This document shows, piece by piece, positions 24,796 through 32,096 of a stretch of 64,000 bases of DNA. A program made the translations under genes and the position numbers. The stretch spans positions 1 to 64,000 of the forward strand of contig NZ_JAHQCX010000018.1 of the NCBI RefSeq assembly GCF_019042245.1, written 5' to 3'. This DNA comes from Diplocloster modestus. Its GTDB lineage: Bacteria > Bacillota > Clostridia > Lachnospirales > Lachnospiraceae. Below the pieces are notes generated by a model. The model had not been told where the DNA came from. It ran no database searches and saw only the letters and a list, made by a program, of their open reading frames with translations. Positions within the stretch are counted from its first letter, which is position 1; each line of letters starts with the position of its first letter.

Positions 24796-24871
24796 ATGTG
24801 TATATATTAATACACATTGTGTTTCTTGTCAATGTTTTTCTGTTGACATTGTGAACTTGTTGTAATATTAT
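24796..24871. promoter_or_regulatory. Divergent early/lysogenic promoters with operator palindrome
   Basis: The leftward promoter has TTGACA (24827-24832) and TAATAT (24804-24809) with 17-base spacing. The rightward repressor promoter has TTGACA (24843-24848) and TATTAT (24866-24871), again 17 bases apart. A palindrome ATGTGTAT-6-ATACACAT (24796-24817) encloses the leftward -10 box exactly, so a dimeric repressor bound there would block early transcription. This is a textbook genetic switch layout; the repressor assignment to this operator is inferred. Confidence 0.7.
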
Positions 24872-24893
24872 CAATTTATAGGAGGTATACTTA

Positions 24894-25274
24894 ATGGAAA
24901 ATAGATTAAAAGAAATTAGAATGTATTATGGATTGAATCAAGAACAGTTTGGGAAAAGAATAGGGCTAACAAGGTCTGCTATCTGCAATTATGAAAGTGG
25001 TTCCCGCCTTCTATCTGAACAGACTATTATCTCCGTTTGTAGAGAATTCAATGTCAACGAAGAATGGTTACGAAATGGTGAGGGTGAACCATATATTAAT
25101 CCATTACCGGAAATTGAAATTGCCCAATATGCTGCTGAATTATGCGGAGACAATGGCAACAAATTAATTAAAAGTGTTTTATTATCTTATGGTCGTTTAA
25201 ATTCGAAAAACCGCAAGGTGATAGATCAGTTTACAGATAATATTATAGAATTGCTTAAAGAAGCAAAAGAATAA
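24894..25274 (+). CDS. CI-like phage repressor (XRE family)
   Basis: The 126-residue protein has an N-terminal XRE helix-turn-helix (ENRLKEIRMYYGLNQEQFGK then RIGLTRSAICNYESGSR, residues 2-40). A short C-terminal helical part (KLIKSVLLSYGRLNSKNRKV) probably dimerises. There is no LexA-type peptidase domain, so RecA-triggered self-cleavage is unlikely. It has a strong AGGAGGTATACTTA start signal and its own promoter diverging from the early operon, the layout of a prophage maintenance repressor. A hairpin terminator follows at 25312-25338. Confidence 0.8.
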   Translation: MENRLKEIRMYYGLNQEQFGKRIGLTRSAICNYESGSRLLSEQTIISVCREFNVNEEWLRNGEGEPYINPLPEIEIAQYAAELCGDNGNKLIKSVLLSYGRLNSKNRKVIDQFTDNIIELLKEAKE

Positions 25275-25311
25275 GCACAAACATACAATTCCAAAGAAAT
25301 AAGAACACTAG

Positions 25312-25338
25312 AAAAGAGTGGTATTCCCACTCTTTTTT
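25312..25338 (+). terminator. Intrinsic terminator after the repressor gene
   Basis: A 10-bp stem (AAAAGAGTGG with CCACTCTTTT) and a 5-base loop are followed by a T tract. It ends the repressor transcript before the ion-channel gene, so the channel probably has its own promoter or is reached by read-through. Confidence 0.75.
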
Positions 25339-25415
25339 ATATTATTTTATATCCTTTTGTCTTCTCAAATGATAATATTGAATTAAAATATATTTGTTGA
25401 TGAGAGGCACTAAAT

Positions 25416-26165
25416 ATGCATAAAAAAGTAATATATGAAATTTGCATTGGTATATTAGCTATTATATCTGTTATATTTGCATTATTAGATATAACTAAAG
25501 GACTTTCCAAATGGCAGATAATTATTGACTATATCATCTTAATAATTTTCATAAGTGATTATTTAATTCGTCTCATAACTGCCAGTAATAAAAAAGATTT
25601 TATTAAAAATAATATATTAGACCTTATAGCAATAATTCCTTTTAATTCCGCTTTTAGAATATTCAGAATATTTAAATTCACTAAACTTATTAAAATTGTA
25701 AAAATAACTAAACTTACTAAACTTGTCAGATTGTTTACATATAGTTTACGGTTTATAAATAAAATAAAAAATTTCTTAAATACAAATGGTTTTAAATACA
25801 TGTTAATTTTAACTTCCGTATTAATAACAATCGGAGGCATAGCGATACATTATGTTGAAGACATGGATTTTTTTGATGGTATTTGGTGGTCTTTTGTTAC
25901 TACCACAACCGTAGGCTATGGTGATATATCTCCATCTACTCCATTGGGGCGCTTGATAGCTATGGTTTTAATGCTGGTAGGTATTGGATTAATCGGTTCT
26001 CTTACAAGTACAATTACAAGTTATTTTTTTACAAGAAATAATCAAACACAAAGCGTAAAAGACGAACTGATAGCCAATATCAAACAACGCCTCGATAATG
26101 TAAATGATCTCTCCGACGAAGATATTGATGTTATATGTTCAATTTTAAAAACACTTAACAAATAA
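25416..26165 (+). CDS. Voltage-gated potassium channel (6-TM, phage-borne)
   Basis: The 249-residue membrane protein has six predicted helices. S1 is at about 5-24, S2 33-55 and S3 66-76. S4 carries nine basic residues at every third position (R81, R84, K87, K90, K93, K96, K99, K102, R105). S5 is at about 127-146, the pore loop carries the selectivity filter TTTTVGYGD (162-170), and S6 is at about 179-204. A short cytosolic helical tail follows. The family conducts potassium in response to membrane voltage. It lies in the lysogeny region, reading with the repressor and opposite to the lytic genes, so it is a candidate conversion or superinfection-control gene. That role is inferred. Confidence 0.88.
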   Translation: MHKKVIYEICIGILAIISVIFALLDITKGLSKWQIIIDYIILIIFISDYLIRLITASNKKDFIKNNILDLIAIIPFNSAFRIFRIFKFTKLIKIVKITKLTKLVRLFTYSLRFINKIKNFLNTNGFKYMLILTSVLITIGGIAIHYVEDMDFFDGIWWSFVTTTTVGYGDISPSTPLGRLIAMVLMLVGIGLIGSLTSTITSYFFTRNNQTQSVKDELIANIKQRLDNVNDLSDEDIDVICSILKTLNK

Positions 26166-26195
26166 CATGCTTATTCTAAATTTATCAAATGTACT

Positions 26196-27185
26196 TTAAA
26201 TACATCTTTCGTGTGATGCTTTAACAGAATTTTGGTTTACAACACAATAAATCATGGTCGTTTCTATACTTTGATGGCCTAAGAGTATAGATACTTCTTG
26301 CACCGGCATCCCCCGATTCATGGCATCGGTTGCCATGGTCCTCCGGAAACGGTGCGGATGAACTTTTTCTATTCCTGCCTTTCTTCCCAAATTCCTTATA
26401 ATACTTTCGATTCCACCTTTAGTAAGTCTTGTATAAGGACTTTTGCATGTCACAAAAAGAGCCGGATTTCCATCTGTCCTACTCAATAAATAAGACTTCA
26501 AGTGCAGACTTGCTTTCGCATTCAAGTATACCTTCCTCTGCTTTGATCCTTTACCCATTACTATGCAATCCTTAGATACAAAATTGATATCTGTCCGATT
26601 GAGTGCTACAAGCTCTGACACTCTTACTCCTGTACTATACATAAAATCTACTATCGCTAAATCTCTTTCTTTTTCGCAATTACATCTTATTTTTTCCAGC
26701 TGTTCATCACTCAAAGGTTCTTTAATCAACTTATCTATTTTCGTTTTTTTTAAACGCTTTGCCGGGTTATTACGGATATATTCTTCTTCTGTAAGCCATC
26801 CAAAAAAAGATGTGAATATCCTTCGCATATTATCTATAGTTATATTGTTCACATCATGATCTTTTTTATAGATTGCCAAATAATAACGAAGATCGTTTGT
26901 TGTAATTTCCTTTAACAATTTATTTACGTTGTCAATCATTCTGGTCAAAATATAATTATAATATTTCAGCGTGCTATCGGCTCGGCCTTCTACTCGTTTT
27001 GTAGCCAGGAACATATCCAATAATTGATAATTCCCGTCTGTTGATATTGTAAGATCAGTGCAAATCTCTTTTATTTCGTAGTCATGTAATTTTATGTATA
27101 GCGTATTCTGTAATTTTTCAAGTTGTTCTAATGACAGGTATTCGGTTGCCGATTGTAAAATTTCAATTACTAATCTTTCTTCCAT
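26196..27185 (-). CDS. int: Tyrosine recombinase / phage integrase
   Basis: The 329-residue protein has a SAM-like core-binding domain (about 50-150) and a catalytic domain with the complete set of residues. R188 lies in STGVRVSELVALN, K215 in GKGSKQRKVYL, H278 and R281 in HPHRFRRTMAT, H304 in LLGHQSIETT, and the nucleophile Y313 in TTMIYCVV. It resembles XerC/XerD-like phage integrases. It is the last phage gene before the tRNA-Pro fragment about 580 bases to the right, consistent with integration into a tRNA 3' end. It converges with the ion-channel gene. Confidence 0.92.
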   Translation of the reverse strand: MEERLVIEILQSATEYLSLEQLEKLQNTLYIKLHDYEIKEICTDLTISTDGNYQLLDMFLATKRVEGRADSTLKYYNYILTRMIDNVNKLLKEITTNDLRYYLAIYKKDHDVNNITIDNMRRIFTSFFGWLTEEEYIRNNPAKRLKKTKIDKLIKEPLSDEQLEKIRCNCEKERDLAIVDFMYSTGVRVSELVALNRTDINFVSKDCIVMGKGSKQRKVYLNAKASLHLKSYLLSRTDGNPALFVTCKSPYTRLTKGGIESIIRNLGRKAGIEKVHPHRFRRTMATDAMNRGMPVQEVSILLGHQSIETTMIYCVVNQNSVKASHERCI

Positions 27186-27330
27186 ATGTCCCTCCCCTTT
27201 TGAAACAATGGTATCTTAATTCATAATTTATATCCGGCAATTGATTTTTTATATCGATATTTGATATTTTCTATCAGAATCCGATACATATTAACAACGC
27301 ATGATATTATCGGTTTAGGGGTGGTTTTAG

Positions 27331-27588
27331 ATGATCCGAATAATGCTCTCAAGGAAGTTAGGTGAATTACGTTTGACACAAGCTGATCTTTCTCGAAAAA
27401 CAGGTATTCGTGCAAACACGATCAATGAATTGTATCATGAAATGACAGACCGAGTAAGCTTAGAACAATTAGATTTGATCTGTGAGGCATTAGGCTGCTC
27501 CCTGGATGAGCTTGTCGATTGGACTCCTAACCCCGTACCTCTAATTAGCAAAACCCGTACCGGTAACTCAAAAAAAGACATTGTTTAG
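27331..27588 (+). CDS. Small XRE-family regulator (YozG-like)
   Basis: The 85-residue protein is almost entirely one helix-turn-helix (SRKLGELRLTQADLSRKTGI then RANTINELYHEMTDRVSLEQ, followed by LDLICEALGCSLDELVDW). This is the compact Cro/CI-type family often encoded near integrases. It is transcribed away from the integrase, and an intrinsic terminator covers its stop codon. It may control integration or excision, or belong to the host flank. It lies between integrase and attachment site and so is counted as phage here. Confidence 0.75.
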   Translation: MIRIMLSRKLGELRLTQADLSRKTGIRANTINELYHEMTDRVSLEQLDLICEALGCSLDELVDWTPNPVPLISKTRTGNSKKDIV

Positions 27589-27602
27589 GCAATGTCTTTT
27601 TT
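27571..27602 (+). terminator. Strong intrinsic terminator overlapping the regulator stop codon
   Basis: A perfect 13-bp stem (AAAAAAGACATTG with CAATGTCTTTTTT) has the loop TTTAGG, which contains the TAG stop codon of the small XRE gene. With A and T tracts on both sides it can work in both directions. Confidence 0.85.
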
Positions 27603-27699
27603 GATCATATGGTCGTGGCAATAATTTTTTCTAAGTTTTTTTCTAAGTTTTCTTTGTTTTTAGGTGTTAATATGGGATAGAATTCTTTTAAATTAGGTC

Positions 27700-27728
27700 T
27701 TGAAATATCCGTAAAAGTATTGTAGAAT
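27700..27728 (+). promoter_or_regulatory. Promoter-like sequence before the tRNA fragment
   Basis: TTGAAA (27700-27705) and TAGAAT (27723-27728) are separated by 17 bases and point toward the tRNA-Pro-like sequence. A terminator follows at 27829-27869, so a short transcript of about 135 nt is predicted. Whether it is active is not known. Confidence 0.45.
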
Positions 27729-27760
27729 ATAGAACGTGGCAATGAGGCAGGTAGTGACAA

Positions 27761-27807
27761 ATGCGTTCGGGACGCAGAGGTCGCAGGTTCAAATCCTGTC
27801 GCTTCGA
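27761..27807 (+). other. tRNA-Pro(CGG) 3' fragment, right attachment site
   Basis: The stretch holds the 3' two thirds of a tRNA. The anticodon arm TGCG-TTCGGGA-CGCA has anticodon CGG in the seven-base loop. The T arm GCAGG-TTCAAAT-CCTGT comes next, and then the acceptor 3' strand CGCTTCG and discriminator A. The required 5' acceptor strand CGAAGCG is absent upstream, although GAACGTGGC and GGTAG upstream faintly recall a tRNA 5' half. This is what remains at the far end when a phage integrates into the 3' end of a tRNA gene. It predicts an intact tRNA-Pro(CGG) on the plus strand beyond the left edge. Confidence 0.75.
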
Positions 27808-27828
27808 TTATCGAAAAGTTAGTATTTT

Positions 27829-27869
27829 TGCGGATTCGTTATTATATAACGTAATCCGCATTTGTTTTT
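27829..27869 (+). terminator. Intrinsic terminator after the tRNA fragment
   Basis: TGCGGATTCGTTA and TAACGTAATCCGCA form a 13-bp stem with one bulge, followed by TTTGTTTTT. A T-rich run also lies on the other side, so it may act in both directions. It probably terminated the original tRNA transcript. Confidence 0.75.
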
Positions 27870-28354
27870 CTAGGAATATTTCGAAGTATCTGGTTATTTA
27901 AAGGATACTAGTTTTTAAATACTTTTGTCTGCATTTTACTATACATCTATTTACATAGTTTAAAGGACGTTAATATATGTAGTGTATACTGTATCACTAT
28001 ATACTCGATATTAATAAACTAATTTCTATATAGCTTAATATTTATTCTTATTAAATTTCTTCATACTTTCTAATTATATGTTTTTAATTGTACATCCATA
28101 ATAGGGCACACCATAAATCATAATCACATTCGATTGCACTGAGGCTATAGAATGTATTTGCAGGCCGGGTAAAGGTCAATTTTCACCATTATATAAGTAT
28201 GGTAATTTCATCTTCTGATAAGCATTCTGAAAGCTGACATGCGATAGTGGAGAGAAAGAGAAGGTTTGAACAATTCATAGTTAATGTCACTTTGTTTTTT
28301 TTATGGTATGCAGAAAGATCGTAAATGTGAAAGATATCAATATTAACTTTTAAA
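27870..28354. other. AT-rich gap without recognisable genes
   Basis: This stretch between the prophage end and tadA is strongly AT-rich, with stop codons in all frames at short intervals. I saw no ORF with a ribosome binding site, no tRNA and no clear repeat. It may hold the upstream end of a decayed gene or just spacer. Confidence 0.5.
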
Positions 28355-28897
28355 TTAATAACAGTTCGATAGATTTGATTCGTCCTGTTTGTCTTGTTCC
28401 TTTTCTGTTTTCTCTTTTCTCTGCTTCTTTTCCAGCTTTACCCGTTTCCTCAGTTCCTTGAAAAAATTTTTTAATAATTCGCTGCACTCTTCTTCCAGTA
28501 CCCCGTAGGTGATTTCTACCTGATGATTAAATTCTTTCATCTGTAAAATATTCAGGATCGATCCCGCACATCCGGCTTTGGGATTCATACAGCCGATCAC
28601 AGCCCGATCCATACGGGATTGTACTATGGCTCCGGAACACATCTGGCACGGTTCCAGTGTAATATATATGGTACAGCCTTCCAGCCGCCAGTCTCCTGTT
28701 TTTTTGCTGGCCTTCCTGATTGCGGTTATTTCGGCATGATTCAGCGTATTTTTATCGGTGTTTCTCCGGTTATAGCCTCTTCCGATTATTTTCCCGCCGC
28801 AGACAATCACGCAGCCAATAGGGACTTCACCCAGGGCATAGGCTTTTTTTGCCTGGCGCAGCGCCTCTTTCATATATTTCTCATCCATCGTTAGCAT
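28355..28897 (-). CDS. tadA: tRNA adenosine(34) deaminase TadA
   Basis: The 180-residue protein has the zinc deaminase motifs NHAEITAIRKAS (the HAE site) and TLEPCQMCSGAI (PCxxC). It also has the TadA signature region GEVPIGCVIV. TadA converts A34 to inosine in tRNA-Arg(ACG). The C-terminal 25 residues are a highly charged Lys/Glu tail, longer than usual. It lies just outside the prophage and diverges from the nrdG-like gene. Confidence 0.93.
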   Translation of the reverse strand: MLTMDEKYMKEALRQAKKAYALGEVPIGCVIVCGGKIIGRGYNRRNTDKNTLNHAEITAIRKASKKTGDWRLEGCTIYITLEPCQMCSGAIVQSRMDRAVIGCMNPKAGCAGSILNILQMKEFNHQVEITYGVLEEECSELLKNFFKELRKRVKLEKKQRKEKTEKEQDKQDESNLSNCY

Positions 28898-29015
28898 TTT
28901 CTTGTTCCCGTTTCCTATTTTCTTTATTCTGTGTTATGATGGTAAATAGCTTTATTTTTATATTGTATGTATTAGAATATTATTTATTTTAATCTTAACA
29001 CAGGCAGGTGCTGGT

Positions 29016-29711
29016 ATGCAAATACATGGACTCAATAAGACTACTTTACTGGATTATCCCGGCCACGTGGCCGCTACTCTTTTCCTGGGAAGCTGTAATT
29101 TCCGTTGTCCCTTCTGCCATAACGCCGGTCTGGTACTGAATCCGGCTTCGGAACCGGTTATACCGCTGATCGATGTCTTCCGTTTTCTGAAGAAACGCCG
29201 GGGTATTCTGGATGGAGTCTGTATCACTGGGGGCGAGCCGACTCTCCAGGAAGAACTTCCCGATCTGATCCATACCATTCGGGATCTGGGATACAAGATT
29301 AAGCTGGATACAAACGGCTCCAGGCCAGAGGTTCTGCGAAATCTGCTGGATGAACATCTGCTGGATTGTGTCGCTATGGATATTAAGTCCTCCCGTGAAA
29401 ATTATGCAATGGTTTCCGGGATATCGGGTCTTAATATGAAAAAAATCGAAGAATCTGTTCAGTTATTGAAAGATTCTCCGATTTCTTATGAATTCCGTAC
29501 CACGGTAGTGGATGAACTGCATAGCGACGGGGATATGTATTCCATCCGCGACTGGTTAGAAGGTTCCCCCGCTTATTATCTGCAGCCTTATAAGGATTCT
29601 GACTCCGTGATTCAGGAAGGATTTCACGCACCTTCACGGGAAACACTGCAAAGATGGCGTGATATCTGTGCCGAAAAGATCGGTACTGTACAAATCCGGG
29701 GGCTGGACTAA
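29016..29711 (+). CDS. Anaerobic ribonucleotide reductase activating protein (NrdG-type radical SAM)
   Basis: The 231-residue radical SAM enzyme has the cluster motif CNFRCPFCHN (residues about 27-36) and the SAM-binding ITGGEPTLQ. It starts MQIHGLNKTTLLDYPGHVAA, the typical opening of NrdG2-type activases, which generate the glycyl radical on the anaerobic class III reductase. No nrdD lies next to it, so either the reductase is elsewhere or this activase serves another glycyl radical enzyme. Its stop overlaps the end of the convergent gene by four bases. Confidence 0.88.
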   Translation: MQIHGLNKTTLLDYPGHVAATLFLGSCNFRCPFCHNAGLVLNPASEPVIPLIDVFRFLKKRRGILDGVCITGGEPTLQEELPDLIHTIRDLGYKIKLDTNGSRPEVLRNLLDEHLLDCVAMDIKSSRENYAMVSGISGLNMKKIEESVQLLKDSPISYEFRTTVVDELHSDGDMYSIRDWLEGSPAYYLQPYKDSDSVIQEGFHAPSRETLQRWRDICAEKIGTVQIRGLD

Positions 29712-31441
29712 TCGGTCAGTCTCACCCGTTTGTACCAGAATCCAAATTGCCCTATTTTGGATTCTATTTTTTTAGCAGGTTTAAAATTCGGGAAGCCAAA
29801 CATCACCGCCATCATTTTCTCTCTGTTATCGTAGATTCCCGGAATCCCCAGCACATAGAAAGTCTCCCCGCCTTTCTTCATTTTGCCCAGTAAAAGGTAT
29901 CGGTAATAGTAATATCCGTGCAGCAGAAAACTGTTGTTACCCAGAATCCACTCCTCTTTGGGAAGCTGTACCAGATCTTTTGGCTCTATACGAATGCACT
30001 CTATCGTTTCTTTGTCTTCAAAAGGCACAATTCCGGGGAAAGTATTCTTCAGGTTTTCCCATTTCTGCGAGGGTTGAACATAGCGGCCGGATATATCACA
30101 GCCAGGGCCGGCAGTACCCGTATCGGCCGCCGGAGTCTCGCCGGCCGATGGGAAGGGCTCTGCCGCGGCTGTGGAGCTTTGAGAAGTTCCCATATTTACA
30201 TTAGGCCTCTCGTCGATCGCTGCAGTTGGACCGCCATCAGGATATGCGGCGGCCGCCTCATTCGGCAATTCTCTGAGCACTTCTCTTTGTTCAATCGGAA
30301 TATATGGTTCTTCCCTTCCGGAGATCGTATCGTCTGCGTTCCAATTCGATAGGTCCGTCTCAGGCACAGGGATATTGTTCAGCGTCTGATCCGGCATTGG
30401 CTCATTAGCCTCTGGCTCTTCCGGCATTGGCCTATTAGCCTCCGGCTCTTCCGGTATTGTCCCATTTACCCTCGGTTCATCCGGTATAATCTCTATAGGC
30501 AGCGCAGGGACCGGATTGTTCCGCATCTGACCCCCATTTACACGGTGTTCCGGGGCTTTCCACGGTTGCTGTTCATCCTCCTGATCCCAGGGCGCTGTCG
30601 GTCCCATCTCTTCATCACGGTCATCCGTGGGTGGATACCATTGTCCCGCTACATCTATCTCTGTATTGGCAGAAACGGCTTCCTGGCCAGCTGCAGAGCT
30701 TTGATCAAAATTCATTCCGTACTCTGCATAATCCCCCGCCAGATCTGTTTCATATTTTTGCTCCTCTTCCGCATAGATATTTTCTTCATATTCTTCCATC
30801 TCATAAGCATCCGGATCCTCTGTTTTTACATCGCTTTGAACCGCTTCCGGAGAATGTTTGGCACCAGTCAGGCCTTGGGTTTGCTCTTCCATCAGCAGCG
30901 CTTCCTCCGAGAATAATTCTCCGTTATGCTCAAACTCCGCCGTCGCCAATATGTCCATCTCATCGTCCGGAGGCAGGTCCGCCTGGGCGGCCTTTAACAA
31001 AATATTGGAATCTTCCCGTTGATCAGCCGCTTCCCTGCTTTTCCACTCACTATATAAATAGAACTGCGCCGGCTGGATCGCCTGATCATCCCATTCCGTC
31101 GCGTAATTTTTCGCGCCGTCCGACCAGATGTATAGCCCTCCGATATCATCCAGGCTGATTCCGGTATTCATCAAATTTTCTGCATCCGTTATCGACTTAA
31201 AGTCTCCAACACCGTTTACAATCCTGAATTCTCCTAATAAAATTCCGTAGATTCCACTGCTTCCTCTGACAAACGCAAACGCTTTTAACGGGGATTGCGT
31301 ACCGGTATAAATTCCTCTCAGATGTATTCCGATTCTGCATTCTCCGTTCCGGGCCTCTATCTTGGCAAAACCCACATTATTTCCCTTCTGCTCTTTTTCA
31401 TAGGCATATATGTATGCAACCAGCCGCTTATAATCAGACAA
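29708..31441 (-). CDS. Pro/Glu-rich protein of unknown function (DUF6128-like C-terminus)
   Basis: The 577-residue protein has three parts. The N-terminal globular domain (about 1-135) contains YIYAYEKEQKGNNVGFAKIE and GGLYIWSDGAKNY. A long low-complexity linker rich in P, E, N and A follows (about 140-440), with short repeats such as PEEPEANRPMPEEPEANEPM. A compact C-terminal domain follows (about 450-577; LLHGYYYYRYLLLGKM, then FGFPNFKPAKKIES). This layout matches a family I associate with Lachnospiraceae and DUF6128; the function is unknown. No signal peptide is seen, so it is probably cytoplasmic. Confidence 0.7.
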   Translation of the reverse strand: MSDYKRLVAYIYAYEKEQKGNNVGFAKIEARNGECRIGIHLRGIYTGTQSPLKAFAFVRGSSGIYGILLGEFRIVNGVGDFKSITDAENLMNTGISLDDIGGLYIWSDGAKNYATEWDDQAIQPAQFYLYSEWKSREAADQREDSNILLKAAQADLPPDDEMDILATAEFEHNGELFSEEALLMEEQTQGLTGAKHSPEAVQSDVKTEDPDAYEMEEYEENIYAEEEQKYETDLAGDYAEYGMNFDQSSAAGQEAVSANTEIDVAGQWYPPTDDRDEEMGPTAPWDQEDEQQPWKAPEHRVNGGQMRNNPVPALPIEIIPDEPRVNGTIPEEPEANRPMPEEPEANEPMPDQTLNNIPVPETDLSNWNADDTISGREEPYIPIEQREVLRELPNEAAAAYPDGGPTAAIDERPNVNMGTSQSSTAAAEPFPSAGETPAADTGTAGPGCDISGRYVQPSQKWENLKNTFPGIVPFEDKETIECIRIEPKDLVQLPKEEWILGNNSFLLHGYYYYRYLLLGKMKKGGETFYVLGIPGIYDNREKMMAVMFGFPNFKPAKKIESKIGQFGFWYKRVRLTD

Positions 31442-31536
31442 ATCGGTCTCTCCTTTTTGTACTTAGTTTCTATAACTATTCTATTCAGGAATGCGGAAAT
31501 TCATGACAATTAATTCCTTTTTGCAGCACATAAAAT

Positions 31537-31626
31537 GTTACTATTCACGGCCAATGTCAGTTAGTTAAGCTCATAGATTGAATACCCTATGAGCTTAACT
31601 AACTGACATTGGCTGTGAATAGTAAC
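31537..31626. repeat. 40-bp inverted repeat (palindromic element) upstream of padR
   Basis: Arms at 31537-31576 and 31587-31626 are 40 bases each and differ at only one position (a G-U pair in RNA); the loop is ten bases (ATTGAATACC). The element is much longer than needed for a terminator and contains no ORF. It sits between the DUF6128-like gene and the padR promoter. It may be a MITE-like or other dispersed palindromic element; no second copy exists in this window. Confidence 0.7.
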
Positions 31627-31665
31627 CATCAAATGCAAAATTTTGGATTTATGGAATAAAATTGC

Positions 31666-31714
31666 TTGACATATATAGATCATCGATATATATTTTATGT
31701 AGATCATCGATACA
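31666..31714 (+). promoter_or_regulatory. padR promoter with repeated operator
   Basis: TTGACA (31666-31671) and TATATT (31689-31694) are 17 bases apart. The sequence AGATCATCGATA occurs twice, at 31677 and 31701 (24 bases apart), once inside the promoter spacer and once just downstream of the -10 box. Such placement fits autorepression by the PadR protein encoded next; that is inferred from the general habit of the family. Confidence 0.65.
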
Positions 31715-31751
31715 TAATTCATCTATAACGCTTAAAATGGAGGTGCCTCTG

Positions 31752-32096
31752 ATGAACATCGACAAATCCCTGCTGGCCGGTAGTACCGGTATGCTGATTC
31801 TGAAACTGCTGGAAGAAAAAGACATGTATGGCTATGAAATGATTGAGGAACTGCGCAGGCGCTCGGACCATACCTTTGATTTCAAGGCTGGAACTCTTTA
31901 TCCATTGTTACATTCCCTGGAAGACAAATGTCTGTTGTCCTCCTATGAAAACACTCAGGCTCCCAAAAAACGAAAATATTATACTATTACTAAGAAAGGA
32001 CTCCGCTATCTTTCAGACAAGAAAGCGGAGTGGAAACTTTATACTTCGGCGGTCAATCAGATCCTGGGAGGTGTCAGCTATGGAATCCTTTCATAA
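31752..32096 (+). CDS. PadR family transcriptional regulator
   Basis: The protein has about 114 residues from the ATG at 31752 (MNIDKSLLAGSTGMLILKLL) behind GGAGGTGCCTCTG; the frame is open upstream but without start signal. A winged-helix PadR domain is clear: LEEKDMYGYEMIEELRRRSD, then KAGTLYPLLHSLEDKCLLSS, and KRKYYTITKKGLRYL. PadR proteins repress nearby genes and respond to small molecules or envelope stress. Its stop lies 17 bases inside the following membrane protein gene, so the two are translationally coupled. Confidence 0.9.
   Translation: MNIDKSLLAGSTGMLILKLLEEKDMYGYEMIEELRRRSDHTFDFKAGTLYPLLHSLEDKCLLSSYENTQAPKKRKYYTITKKGLRYLSDKKAEWKLYTSAVNQILGGVSYGILS

Noticed and set aside
27731-27807. 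An intact tRNA-Pro gene
   Set aside because: The 5' acceptor strand does not pair with the 3' strand (needs CGAAGCG, has AGAACGT) and the D arm is poor, so only the 3' part is called.
31843-32079. Upstream extension of the SEDS-like gene to an earlier ATG
   Set aside because: This part lies inside padR in another frame and lacks a start signal; the ATG at 32080 has a strong ribosome binding site.
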